From positions 50,222,747 through 50,286,746 of the forward strand of contig CM037870.1 in assembly GCA_021292105.1 (NCBI GenBank): a DNA stretch of 64,000 bases. Direction: 5' to 3'. Made by a program: the position numbers and the translations under genes. Under the pieces are notes generated by a model. The model made no database searches. It was not told where the DNA came from and was given only the letters and a program-made list of their open reading frames with translations. Of this stretch, positions 1-12,400 are shown in pieces. How positions within the stretch are numbered: position 1 is the first letter of the stretch; each line of letters opens with the position of its first letter. This DNA comes from Anadara kagoshimensis (taxonomy: Eukaryota; Mollusca; Bivalvia; Arcoida; Arcidae).

Positions 1-269
1 ATTCACACAAAAAGTGTTTTACCAGTATTTGAGAATAATATTACAGGTGGTTCACAATTTGAGGGAAGAGTTCATAAACATGAGTGATCTTATCAATATA
101 ATCCTTGAAAACTGCACGTTGATGTGTGTATAATCATGGCCTTCTCACATTTTATTTTTACACAAAAAAGAATCACTGTATACAATGCCATATGATTGTG
201 AACAATCTATAATATCTTAACATGACAAGAACAACAATGAACATTCAATACAGATAATTAAAGTCAAAC

Positions 270-470
270 CTTTTATCTGGGATACATTGTCGTTATGAAG
301 AGTTATGTCCATATTTTCTGGACTCTTTACATTCTCCACATTGTTCTTTAGATCAAGCTTTGATTTCTCAGGAAGAACTTTTTTCTCAATTTGTGAACTT
401 TTGTCGATATTTTCAAGAGATTGTTGAACTTTACTTCTGGTAGCATTGGTCATGGACTTGGGATTATCCT
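270..470 (-). CDS. SET gene tail exon, repeat copy 1 (201 bp)
   Basis: This is the last tail exon visible in transcription order. It carries the NVSQIK variant. Its downstream intron runs to the window edge still inside the repeat unit, so more copies or the terminal exon lie outside. Confidence 0.8.
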
Positions 471-3400
471 CTGTAAAACATGTAAAATCATTCAATAAAT
501 GGCATAACACAAATAAAACAGGTGGACAATTTTGAATTATTTTTTTAGTCATTTATAAAAGCCAAATAAGCACTAAATAGTCAATATGTAAAGGTGAACA
601 ACTATTCAAACTTAATCTTACACAAGCATATGCATATTTAAATGAATAAAAACGTATAGGAATATAAGCTATAAAATACAGTGTATGTAGATGTGTGTGT
701 GTCATAGAGTACCATCAGGCTTGTCCTCACAACAATACACAATTATTTTCTATATCAAGTTCATCAATATGGTATGAAGGTCTCTCTTCAATACACACAC
801 TGTGTTAGTTTGAGAGTACACAAAATATGTATCTAACAGAGTACCCTACTACAAACATTAAACACCAAACTTTGGCACAGATGTAATTACAAAGTGTATC
901 CTCTAAAATTCACACAAAATGTGTTTTACCAGTATTTGAGAATAATATTACAGGTGGTTCACAATTTGAGGGAAGAGTTCATAAACATGAGTGATCTTAT
1001 CAATATAATCCTTGAAAACTGCACGTTGATGTGTGTATAATCATGGCCTTCTCACATTTTATTTTTACACAAAAAAGAATCACTGTATACAATGCCATAT
1101 GATTGTGAACAATCTATAATATCTTAACATGACAAGAACAACAATGAACATTCAATACAGATAATTAAAGTCAAACCTTTTATCTGGGATACATTGTCGT
1201 TATGAAGAGTTATGTCCATATTTTCTGGACTCTTTACATTCTCCACATTGTTCTTTAGATCAAGCTTTGATTTCTCGGGAAGAACTTTTTTCTCAATTTG
1301 TGAACTTTTGTCGATATTTTCAAGAGATTGTTGAACTTTACTTCTGGTAGCATTGGTCATGGACTTGGGATTATCCTCTGTAAAACATGTAAAATCATTC
1401 AATAAATGGCATAACACAAATAAAACAGGTGGACAATTTTGAATAATTTTTTTAGTCATTTATAAAAGCCAAATAAGCACTAAATAGTCAATATGTAAAG
1501 GTGAACAACTATTCAAACTTAATCTTACTACACAAGCATATGCATATTTAAAAGAAATAAAAACGTATAGGAATATAAGCTATAAAATACAGTGTATGTA
1601 GATGTGTGTGTGTCATAGAGTACCATCAGGCTTGTCCTCACAACAATACACAATTATTTTCTATATCAAGTTCATCAATATGGTATGAAGGTCTCTCTTC
1701 AATACACACACTGTGTTAGTTTGAGAGTACACAAAATATGTATCTAACAGAGTACCCTACTACAAACATTAAACACCAAACTTTGGCACAGATGTAATTA
1801 CAAAGTGTATCCTCTAAAATTCACACAAAATGTGTTTTACCAGTATTTGAGAATAATATTACAGGTGGTTCACAATTTGAGGGAAGAGTTCATAAACATG
1901 AGTGATCTTATCAATATAATCCTTGAAAACTGCACGTTGATGTGTGTATAATCATGGCCTTCTAACATCTTATTTTTACACAAAAAAGAATCACTGCATA
2001 CAATGCCATAAGATTGTGAACAATCTGTAATATCTTAACATGACAAGAACAACAATGAACATTCAATACAGATAATTAAAGTCAAACCTTTTATCTTGGA
2101 TACATTGTCGTTATGAAGAGTTATGTCCATATTTTCTGGACTCTTTACATTCTCCACATTGTTCTTTAGATCAAGCTTTGATTTCTCGGGAAGAACTTTT
2201 TTCTCAATTTGTGAACTTTTGTCGATATTTTCAAGAGATTGTTGAACTTTACTTCTGGTAGCATTGGTCATGGACTTGGGATTATCCTCTGTAAAACATG
2301 TAAAATCATTCAATAAATGGCATAACACAAATAAAACAGGTGGACAATTTTGAATTATTTTTTTTAGTCATTTATAAAAGCCAAATAAGCACTAAATAGT
2401 CAATATGTAAAGGTGAACAACTATTCAAACTTAATCTTACACAAGCATATGAATATTTAAATGAATAAAAACATATAGGAATATAAGCTATAAAATACAG
2501 TGTATGTAGATGTGTGTGTGTCATAGAGTACCATCAGGCTTGTCCTCACAACAATACACAATTATTTTCTATATCAAGTTCATCAATATGGTATGAAGGT
2601 CTCTCTTCAATACACACACTGTGTTAGTTTGAGAGTACACAAAATATGTATCTAACAGAGTACCCTACTACAAACATTAAACACCAAACTTTGGCACAGA
2701 TGTAATTACAAAGTGTATCCTCTAAAATTCACATAAAATGTGTTTTACCAGTATTTGAGAATAATATTACAGGTGGTTCACAATTTGAGGGAAGAGTTCA
2801 TAAACACGAGTGATCTTATCAATATAATCCTTGAAAACTGCACGTTGATGTGTGTATAATCATGGCCTTCTCACATTTTATTTTTACACAAAAAGAATCA
2901 CTGTATACAATGCCATATGATTGTGAACAATCTATAATATCTTAACATGACAAGAACAACAATGAACATTCAATACAGATAATTAAAGTCAAACCTTTTA
3001 TCTTGGATACATTGTCGTTATGAAGAGTTATGTCCATATTTTCTGGACTCTTTACATTCTCCACATTGTTCTTTAGATCAAGCTTTGATTTCTCGGGAAG
3101 AACTTTTTTCTCAATTTGTGAACTTTTGTCGATATTTTCAAGAGATTGTTGAACTTTACTTCTGGTAGCATTGGTCATGGACTTGGGATTATCCTCTGTA
3201 AAACATGTAAAATCATTCAATAAATGGCATAACACAAATAAAACAGGTGGACAATTTTGAATTATTTTTTTAGTCATTTATAAAAGCCAAATAAGCACTA
3301 AATAGTCAATATGTAAAGGTGAACAACTATTCAAACTTAATCTTACACAAGCATATGCATATTTAAATGAATAAAAACATATAGGAATATAAGCTATAAA

Positions 3401-6400
3401 ATACAGTGTATGTAGATGTGTGTGTGTGTCATAGAGTACCATCAGGCTTGTCCTCACAACAATACACAATTATTTTCTATATCAAGTTCATCAATATGGT
3501 ATGAAGGTCTCTCTTCAATACACACACTGTGTTAGTTTGAGAGTACACAAAATATGTATCTAACAGAGTACCCTACTACAAACATTAAACACCAAACTTT
3601 GGCACAGATGTAATTACAAAGTGTATCCTCTAAAATTCACACAAAATGTGTTTTACCAGTATTTGAGAATAATATTACAGGTGGTTCACAATTTGAGGGA
3701 AGAGTTCATAAACATGAGTGATCTTATCAATATAATCCTTGAAAACTGCACGTTGATGTGTGTATAATCATGGCCTTCTCACATTTTATTTTTACACAAA
3801 AAAGAATCACTGCATACAATGCCATAAGATTGTGAACAATCTGTAATATCTTAACATGACAAGAACAACAATGAACATTCAATACAGATAATTAAAGTCA
3901 AACCTTTTATCTTGGATACATTGTCGTTATGAAGAGTTATGTCCATATTTTCTGGACTCTTTACATTCTCCACATTGTTCTTTAGATCAAGCTTTGATTT
4001 CTCGGGAAGAACTTTTTTCTCAATTTGTGAACTTTTGTCGATATTTTCAAGAGATTGTTGAACTTTACTTCTGGTAGCATTGGTCATGGACTTGGGATTA
4101 TCCTCTGTAAAACATGTAAAATCATTCAATAAATGGCATAACACAAATAAAACAGGTGGACAATTTTGAATTATTTTTTTTAGTCATTTATAAAAGCCAA
4201 ATAAGCACTAAATAGTCAATATGTAAAGGTGAACAACTATTCAAACTTAATCTTACACAAGCATATGCATATTTAAATGAATAAAAACGTATAGGAATAT
4301 AAGCTATAAAATACAGTGTTTGTAGATGTGTGTGTGTCATAGAGTACCATCAGGCTTGTCCTCACAACAATACACAATTATTTTCTATATCAAGTTCATC
4401 AATATGGTATGAAGGTCTCTCTTCAATACACACACTGTGTTAGTTTGAGAGTACACAAAATATGTATCTAACAGAGTACCCTACTACAAACATTAAACAC
4501 CAAACTTTGGCACAGATGTAATTACAAAGTGTATCCTCTAAAATTCACACAAAATGTGTTTTACCAGTATTTGAGAATAATATTACAGGTGGTTCACAAT
4601 TTGAGGGAAGAGTTCATAAACATGAGTGATCTTATCAATATAATCCTTGAAAACTGCACGTTGATGTGTGTATAATCATGGCCTTCTCACATTTTATTTT
4701 TACACAAAAAAGAATCACTGTATACAATGCCATATGATTGTGAACAATCTATAATATCTTAACATGACAAGAACAACAATGAACATTCAATACAGATAAT
4801 TAAAGTCAAACCTTTTATCTTGGATACATTGTCGTTATGAAGAGTTATGTCCATATTTTCTGGACTCTTTACATTCTCCACATTGTTCTTTAGAACTTTT
4901 TTCTCAATTTGTGAACTTTTGTCATTATTTTCAAGAGATTGTTGAACTTTACTTCTGGTAGCATTGGTCATGGACTTGGGATTATCCTCTGTAAAAAGTA
5001 ACAGCATATAAAATGGTATATTGCAAGTCTGATATAAAAAACAAGGTTTCAAAAAACTTGGTGATGTTTATTATGAATTAAATTCCATTTTTAGTAATCA
5101 TTCACTCTCCCATACTGAAAATCAAATCAACAATTAAATTTCAACATGCAAACATAAATAAGTATCTCAATTTGAAAAAAGAACATAACTGATTAAAACA
5201 TTATTAGTATAAGTAATCAACATCTAAGTCTGCCAAAATTTATAACAAGAATCTTTAAAAAAAATCAAACTACATGGAGAGTACCAATATACATGTATGA
5301 CCTACAAAAAAAAAGAATTCAGCTTCGTTTGGAACTTGCTCCTATACAGGTTCTTGAAATAAAAAAAATAAAATAATAAAACAAAATAAAAAAAAATAAA
5401 TAAATAAAAGTTATAACAAAATTTCATGTCTTGAAATGTTTTTAAATGATATAAAATTGAATGATGCAGAGGTTATATTAATTATGCAAGGTAGAATTAT
5501 CTATGTAAATTTAGTTTTACCCCATGATGACTATAAAACTGTACAGCAAAAGGCATGTTTAACTCCACTGAATACAACTAAATGAAATCCGATAAGCTAT
5601 TATTTAAATATGCTATTTTCGACAAAGTTGATAACCTCTAAATACTGTATACGGGGTAATTTTTGAGTTTTGAAATTTTCACGGTTTTTAGTATAAAAAC
5701 CCTCTAAATTATTTTGGCGTTTTTAAAATTCGCGGTTTCTGTAATTTCAAAACTATTTCTTTAGTCTGTGCAATTTCAAATCACAAATTTTATCCTGAAT
5801 ACGGTATAACAAGTTAGACTCATGTGTTATTTATTGACTCCGGAAGCTACAAACGGAAACTAAAATCCAGAAATGAAAACGGTACTTCATAATATTTAAT
5901 ATTTTATTTCATATATAGACACATGTTGCAGACTTAAAATAAATCAAGCAATGAATAAAATCGTCATTAAAAACTGGTATGGAGAGTACAGGGATTGATC
6001 AAGGACCTATTTAGGGCCGAAATTCTGTCCCATTCCCAATGCAAAAGACATAGATTTTTTCCCAAAATGGGCTGAGAAAATTCCCAATTAGAAAAACGTA
6101 CCAGATACATGGCTGAAGTCTGGCCATAAATGTGGCTGCTTTTCTCGATCTTCAATCAACTCAATACACTAAACACTGAAAGCATTAGATTTAATCATTA
6201 ATGGCATCAAATATGATGTCAAAGTTTTCCCAAAATGAGCAAAAAGTTGATAGTTTTTCCCAATTTTTAGTCTAGGGCCTTTTCCCAAAAGACCCTGATA
6301 AATCCCTGGAGTAATGTTAAAACTGTCGATACTACATTTGTTTTGAAATATTTACGCGTTAATTTTTTGTGGTTAAAACGTGACCGCAAAATACCGCGAA

Positions 6401-9400
6401 CATTAGAATACTGCGAACATTACCCATTAAACGGTAGCACATTGTATTAATATCAAACATCTTGATACTGGATTAAAAAATTGCATAGATAATTGCTTTG
6501 CTTTATTAATACCATCTCTTCATTAAATTTTACAAATTATATTTCTTACCAATTTCATTAGAATTTCTAGTTGTTTTCTGAGGAAAAAAGAAGATTAATA
6601 ACAAATAAGACACAGTAAAATGTAAGAACACAAACTAGATGCAAAACTGCCAAGGACATGTTTAAAAAAAATTGTTTTCTACCAATGCACTGTAAAAAAT
6701 AAGGATCAGTAGATAGGCAAAATATTTTATTTAGAAGTATTTATCAAGGGTCTATGGGAAACATATCTTGACTTTATACATGTAATATTTAACAGGACTT
6801 GTTTAAAAATAATAAAAATTTTGGGCAGATACAAAAATTACAGGTATGGAGGGCTAGTAGAAACTCCAGATTTTTTTTTTACATGGCCCAGTGTATTCAT
6901 TGCATCATATCTTTTCGAGTCTGCTCAAAATTTATATGCTTACATGACTTACCTGTTTTTTCTCATGAAACAAGAAAAGACATACAGGAAGGATTTTATT
7001 TTTTACTTATACATAAAATCTTGACCATTGTCATAAATTGGTGAACATTTGTGCTACATCGGGGGTTTAAAGGATAAACAATTCTGTATAACAATTTGTT
7101 GGACACATAAATTTAAACAAATGTGTCCTTTGGGATGCACAAATCCAGTCAATTTGATTGAACTTGGAAAATGTCTGCAAGAACTACAATGATACGACAA
7201 AAAACCGATTTTATAAAACTTCTTAATGTTAGAACTCCTCATGTATACTATAAATGCACCATTGTGTATTAAAAGTGCTTGCAACTTTTTGGAAACAGTT
7301 TGATTGGCTTGTAGTATTATTCAAATTACTTCAGTTCTAAATGTGACATCAACTTAAGTGTCAAGATGGCCAAATGCCTAAGACTAAGTATTCATAGTAT
7401 GATAAAAATTGTACAAACATCATTCTCACCGGATAACATGATTATGATTCTTAAATTATTTCAGCCATGTGACACAGATTTATGAGCCATTTATTTTCTT
7501 ACTAGTGTCCCAAAAACCAACATTTTTGAAAAGTTGTGAAAAACCCTGCTAAGCTGTTTGAATAAACCATGGAACCTGTTTAAATTGGTTATCTGTCAAG
7601 GTTTATGACAGTATGAATTATATCATAACTGATACTTCAACAATACATGTATAATGACTGTATAAATATCACCATTTTAATGGTTACTAATCACCTTTAA
7701 AAAAAAAATCTGTCGTGCAATATAATTCTACATCAGATATCAAATATCACACAACTACAAAAAAATACTAGAAAATATTTGTATTTATACAGCATGTACA
7801 GTATAGCAGAACCTTTCAATATGAATTCAATGTAGCATGAAAATGCCAACTTTAGAGAAGTAAATCTAGGAGGTTTGAGGAATGAAAAGAATAACAAAAC
7901 AGTTCCAGATTTGTTCTATTTGGTCTGGCTAAAACCATCTAGTCCAGTAAAATTCATTTGACTTGTGAAAAAAGGTTTGGAAATCCATTATATTTGCAGC
8001 AGTCTACATCTCTATATAATAATGTGATTCTTTATGGTTAAGAAGACAACACTGTGAACCCATAATATTAAAAATTCACAAACTTATTACCTTTCTCCAC
8101 CAAGAGTTCTCATCCCCATAATCATATAAAATTTCGTCGCCAATGTTTATTTCTTTTGTGGCAAATAAAGCTAAATGCATAGTCCCTTTAACTATAATTT
8201 TCCTCATTTTTGAGTTCTTCTCTGATGGTATATCACTATCATTTACCATTCTTCCCATTCTACTTTTACTGGCATGTGTGGCATCAATACTACAATGAGA
8301 AAAGAAATTACTTAATAATAGATCACGAAAAGTGCACATTTATTATAGTTCAATGAATTGGAGTCAAGTCAAAATAAAAATAGTCATTAAGCGACCACCT
8401 ATGGGAAAGTACAAAAGTGGTCGTTATAGACAGATGGTCTCTTAATACAGATTTGGATAATGTGAACAAGAGTTGTAACCCTGGAGAGTTCAGAGAAATC
8501 AATACAATTGTGGAATAAAAATTAATATTCATGTACTCAGTTAATCGGATTTGGACATGTTGACCACAACAATGACAGTGGTACATGCAGGGGTACATAT
8601 GGGTAACACCACCAAAAATGACAAATCGCAACTTACCTACAAATATGAAACATCAGGAGTGAAACTTATGATCAAAATTAATCAAAATATATTCTATTCT
8701 TAAGCAAAAAGTTTTGTGTCTGTTCAAGACTGCAGCATGAATTGTATTTTAATTTGTTTTCATGAATTACATGTATATAAAAAAACTGCAGATATCACAA
8801 AAGTAAAGTTCTGGAGAAAAAGGCAAAATATACAGCGTTATCATCCATCAGTATGTTTGACACCTCATAGTTTCAGATGACTTTCTTGTTGAATTTTTGA
8901 TACACATGTTGCAGGTGTCATTAACGAGCAAGGAGGCGCTCACTCTTCTTGAGCATCCGGCCTCGCTTCCATACAGAAAGTTCTCATGATTTTGTCATAA
9001 TTACATCAATTTTTGACTAACGAGTCAAATGACACTTAATAAAGGTCTAATAAATTTAACATCATTGATCAAATGACATACAGTCGAACCTGCCTTAAAA
9101 GCAACCTCTATATAAGGGCCACCTTCTTATAAAGTCCGATAATTTGCATCCCAACTCCTCTTTAACCTTGTTGTTTGAACCTGTATATCAAGGCCACCTG
9201 CTCACAAAGGCCATTTTTTAAAGTTCCCTTGGGTGGCCTTTATAGACAGGTTTGACTGTATATATTGCAAGTACAGTACTTGTAATAGATCATTTTATCC
9301 GGGTGAAAATGTATCTGGGAGGATGTAATTTCACAGTAAAATCTATCTGGCAAAATAAATATCATGGTTTATTATGTAAAATATTATCCATGGCTAATAT

Positions 9401-12400
9401 TTATCTATGAAATATTATCCATTTAACTAATTTCACAAGCAAATATTACCCTAAGATAATATTTCATGGGGTATAAAATAAACCCTTACATACTCACCAC
9501 CAAATTTTTTCATTGTGTCTAAAATAAAACATGAAACATCTTGGGTATTTAGATTTATTGTCCTCTTTGTATATTTTCTCCCTTTTCTCTGCTGTATGTG
9601 AATCTACACACTCTCCTACATATTCTAAAAGAAATTCATTCTTCTGAAAGGCCTTCTTGGCAAAAACTCCATATCCTGCAAATAAATTTCACCCAAAACA
9701 GTTAAATTTCTATGAGACCCTATTAGCAATGCTAAATTTATCAAATTACTCAAAACAAAGAGAAACAGATGCTATATTATACTATTTGAATAATAAGATA
9801 TATATGTCACATTCATTATATGATACACAATTTGTCTAATAATATTAAAAGAAACAGAAAACACTACCATGTGTTCTTGAAAAGAAAAGATTTATTAAAT
9901 TGGTTTTATCTTCTTTTGATTTAAAATTTAATGATTGCTAATTCCAATTGCTTATCTTATGACATAATGCACATGAATGATTGGAAATCCTGTATTTTTT
10001 AAATGGCAGTACAGAACTGCTTGATGATTAACATAATTTTGGAACATGATAATGTTAATAATTTGACTAAAACTATTTAATTCAGACTATAAGAAATTAT
10101 TTAAAAACTAGACGAAAGTTGAGTCTGTAAAACTCAATGGATGCCCCAGTGCACCCCTCGATCCTGGAGCATTTCCTCAAAAATACTTTTTGTCGAAAAA
10201 TTTGTCAGAAAAGTATGAATGAATATAAATTTTAAATATATCTATAATGAAAATACATCATATTCTTGCAGTTTATTTTGTCATTTCCTTAGTTTAACAA
10301 ACTCAATTTTCATAATAAAATAAGGCGTTCAACAAAAGGTATTTTCGACGAAATGTCATGGATCTCTTCATCCAAGTGAACCAAATTTTGGAAAAAAATG
10401 TCAAGGTAAAGGGTACATGGTTCATTACAAAGGAATTGGTAGAAATGTTGTAATTTTTCAATGGATTTGCAATTTACCTTACAGGCTATAGTACTTTAAT
10501 TTTAAATATTACATAAAGTTCAATCACATCTTCAATATCAATATGTGCACAATAATAGTGAAGAATTTTAATGTGATTGAAGGGAAACTGTAAGAGGAGC
10601 TGATTATATAAACTGTATACCCTGAATACCCTATAGTAAAGTTTACTGTAATACATGTTGAAAAAGCACAAAAATCAAAACCCAGTAAAATGTGGGAAAT
10701 TTTAGCAATCAATTCTACAATACCACATGCACACCTTCAATTTGTATACTACAAACATGCCAAGTTTCAGAAAGATCAAAAAGAAACTGTAAGAGGAGTT
10801 GATTACACAAAATAAGCACCCAAATGCGGATGGACGGACAGATGGATTGACAGAATGCCAGAGTGATGGATAGATGCAAAACAGAATGCCCCCTGACTAG
10901 TCACTGCAGGGGCACAATAAAAACATGTTGCAAACTTCCAATGCATGCAATATCACCTTTCATGTCATTTATAAACTGAACTGAAAAACCATCTGGATCC
11001 ACATTACATTCCATCCATCTTCTAGCAATATCATCTGGGTTTTGACGTCTTTTAGGCTGAAACTAATAGAAATTGACAAAAATTATAATTGAAAAATAAC
11101 ATCAAGGAAAGTAACCCTTTAATTAAAAGTTTAAGAAGCAAGTGGTTAAAATAAGAGGAAAAGTAGGCTAGCTCACATACCCCCACCTCCCCAACATAAG
11201 CCGATACAATTTGATTTGACTGTTATCTTGGCCTTCAACCTGTACTAAATCTTACACATGACAAATTTTTTAATACTGGTTTATATTTGTATAAAGTTTC
11301 ATCAAAATCCATTTAGAAATGTAAGAGATAGGGACAATGGCAGCTGATATGATTGGCTCAATGAATGAATTAGTAGATTTACTGACAGTAACTTTGAGAT
11401 CCAAACATATACATCACTACAGGCATGTGTCTGATGATGTTACATGTCTGGTCCAGGTGTCTGCCTATGGAAGCATTTTTTAATTCACTTTTTTCATTTT
11501 TTACACTTTAAACTGTAAAATTTACATTTTTTTTTTGTTTGTAAAATTTATACACTTTAATCTGTAAATTTATACTTTTTTCTGTAAAATTTATACACTT
11601 TAATCTTTAAATTTTACACTTTAGTCTGGAAGATTTACACTTTTTTCTGTAAAATTCACACTTTAATCTGTAAATTTTACTTTAATCTGTAAATTTTACA
11701 CTTTTCTTCTAGCCTTCAGGGCAGTATACGTTTTTCTTCTTAACAATACAAAATAAATAACGAAGAAGCCATATAATATATATCTACCTAGTGATTCAGT
11801 GGCAACAATTGACTAGGACCTTACTAATTGCAGAAAACTGACAAATGAACCCCATTGCCATTTCACCCCCAATATCTTTGTACATGTTTGAAAATAAAGT
11901 GTTGCATATGAAAAAGCTATTTGGTTTTAGATGAGACAAATTAAATTTAAAAGTTAATTATTGAAAAGTTAATCTGTAATTGAATTTCTCAAAAAACAAG
12001 TTTTGGCTCACCTGGGCGAAAGGCCATGTGAGCTTATGGCATGGCACTTTCGGAATTTAAAATTGGAGCTAAATAAAGTGTTCCTGGCAAAAAATTATAG
12101 CTCCCAGATAAAATGATAACAAAAATATTTAAGATACAATCTCCAAACTATTGGTATCCAAATGGAAACTAACTGTGACCTTGACCTTTGACTCCATGCC
12201 CTAAACCTATATATCAAAATGGGTAAAAGACTCAATGGGCCGGGTCGTTTATAAAAATCCTGAAATATTTCCATAAAGTCAGTTGCACATCTTCAATATA
12301 TATAGAAACATTCTGTGAAGTTTTAAGGTTTTTGGTTGAAAACTGTAGGATGAGTTAAATTCACAAAGTAGGTACCCTCAGTTCAAAAACTTGCTAAAAA

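Larger units (their letters stand above)
1..4996. repeat. 908 bp direct tandem repeat containing a coding exon, about 5.5 copies
   Basis: Exon starts are spaced 907, 911, 907, 909 and 908 bp apart. Units begin with a common attcacacaaaa.gtgtttt segment (1, 908 and onward). Copies differ by only a few substitutions and small indels over both exon and intron, so the array is young or kept uniform by conversion. Similarity ends at about 4996, some 8 bp upstream of the copy 6 acceptor. The left end is open. Confidence 0.95.

Noticed and set aside
217..552. Six separate small genes of 97-111 codons
   Set aside because: The conserved part of each is an exon with splice sites; the ends of the frames are intron sequence, and the ATG is lost in two copies by a T-run change.
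5967..6155. A 62-codon minus-strand frame
   Set aside because: It lies inside the hAT-like MITE and matches another copy of that repeat, with no splice or domain support.
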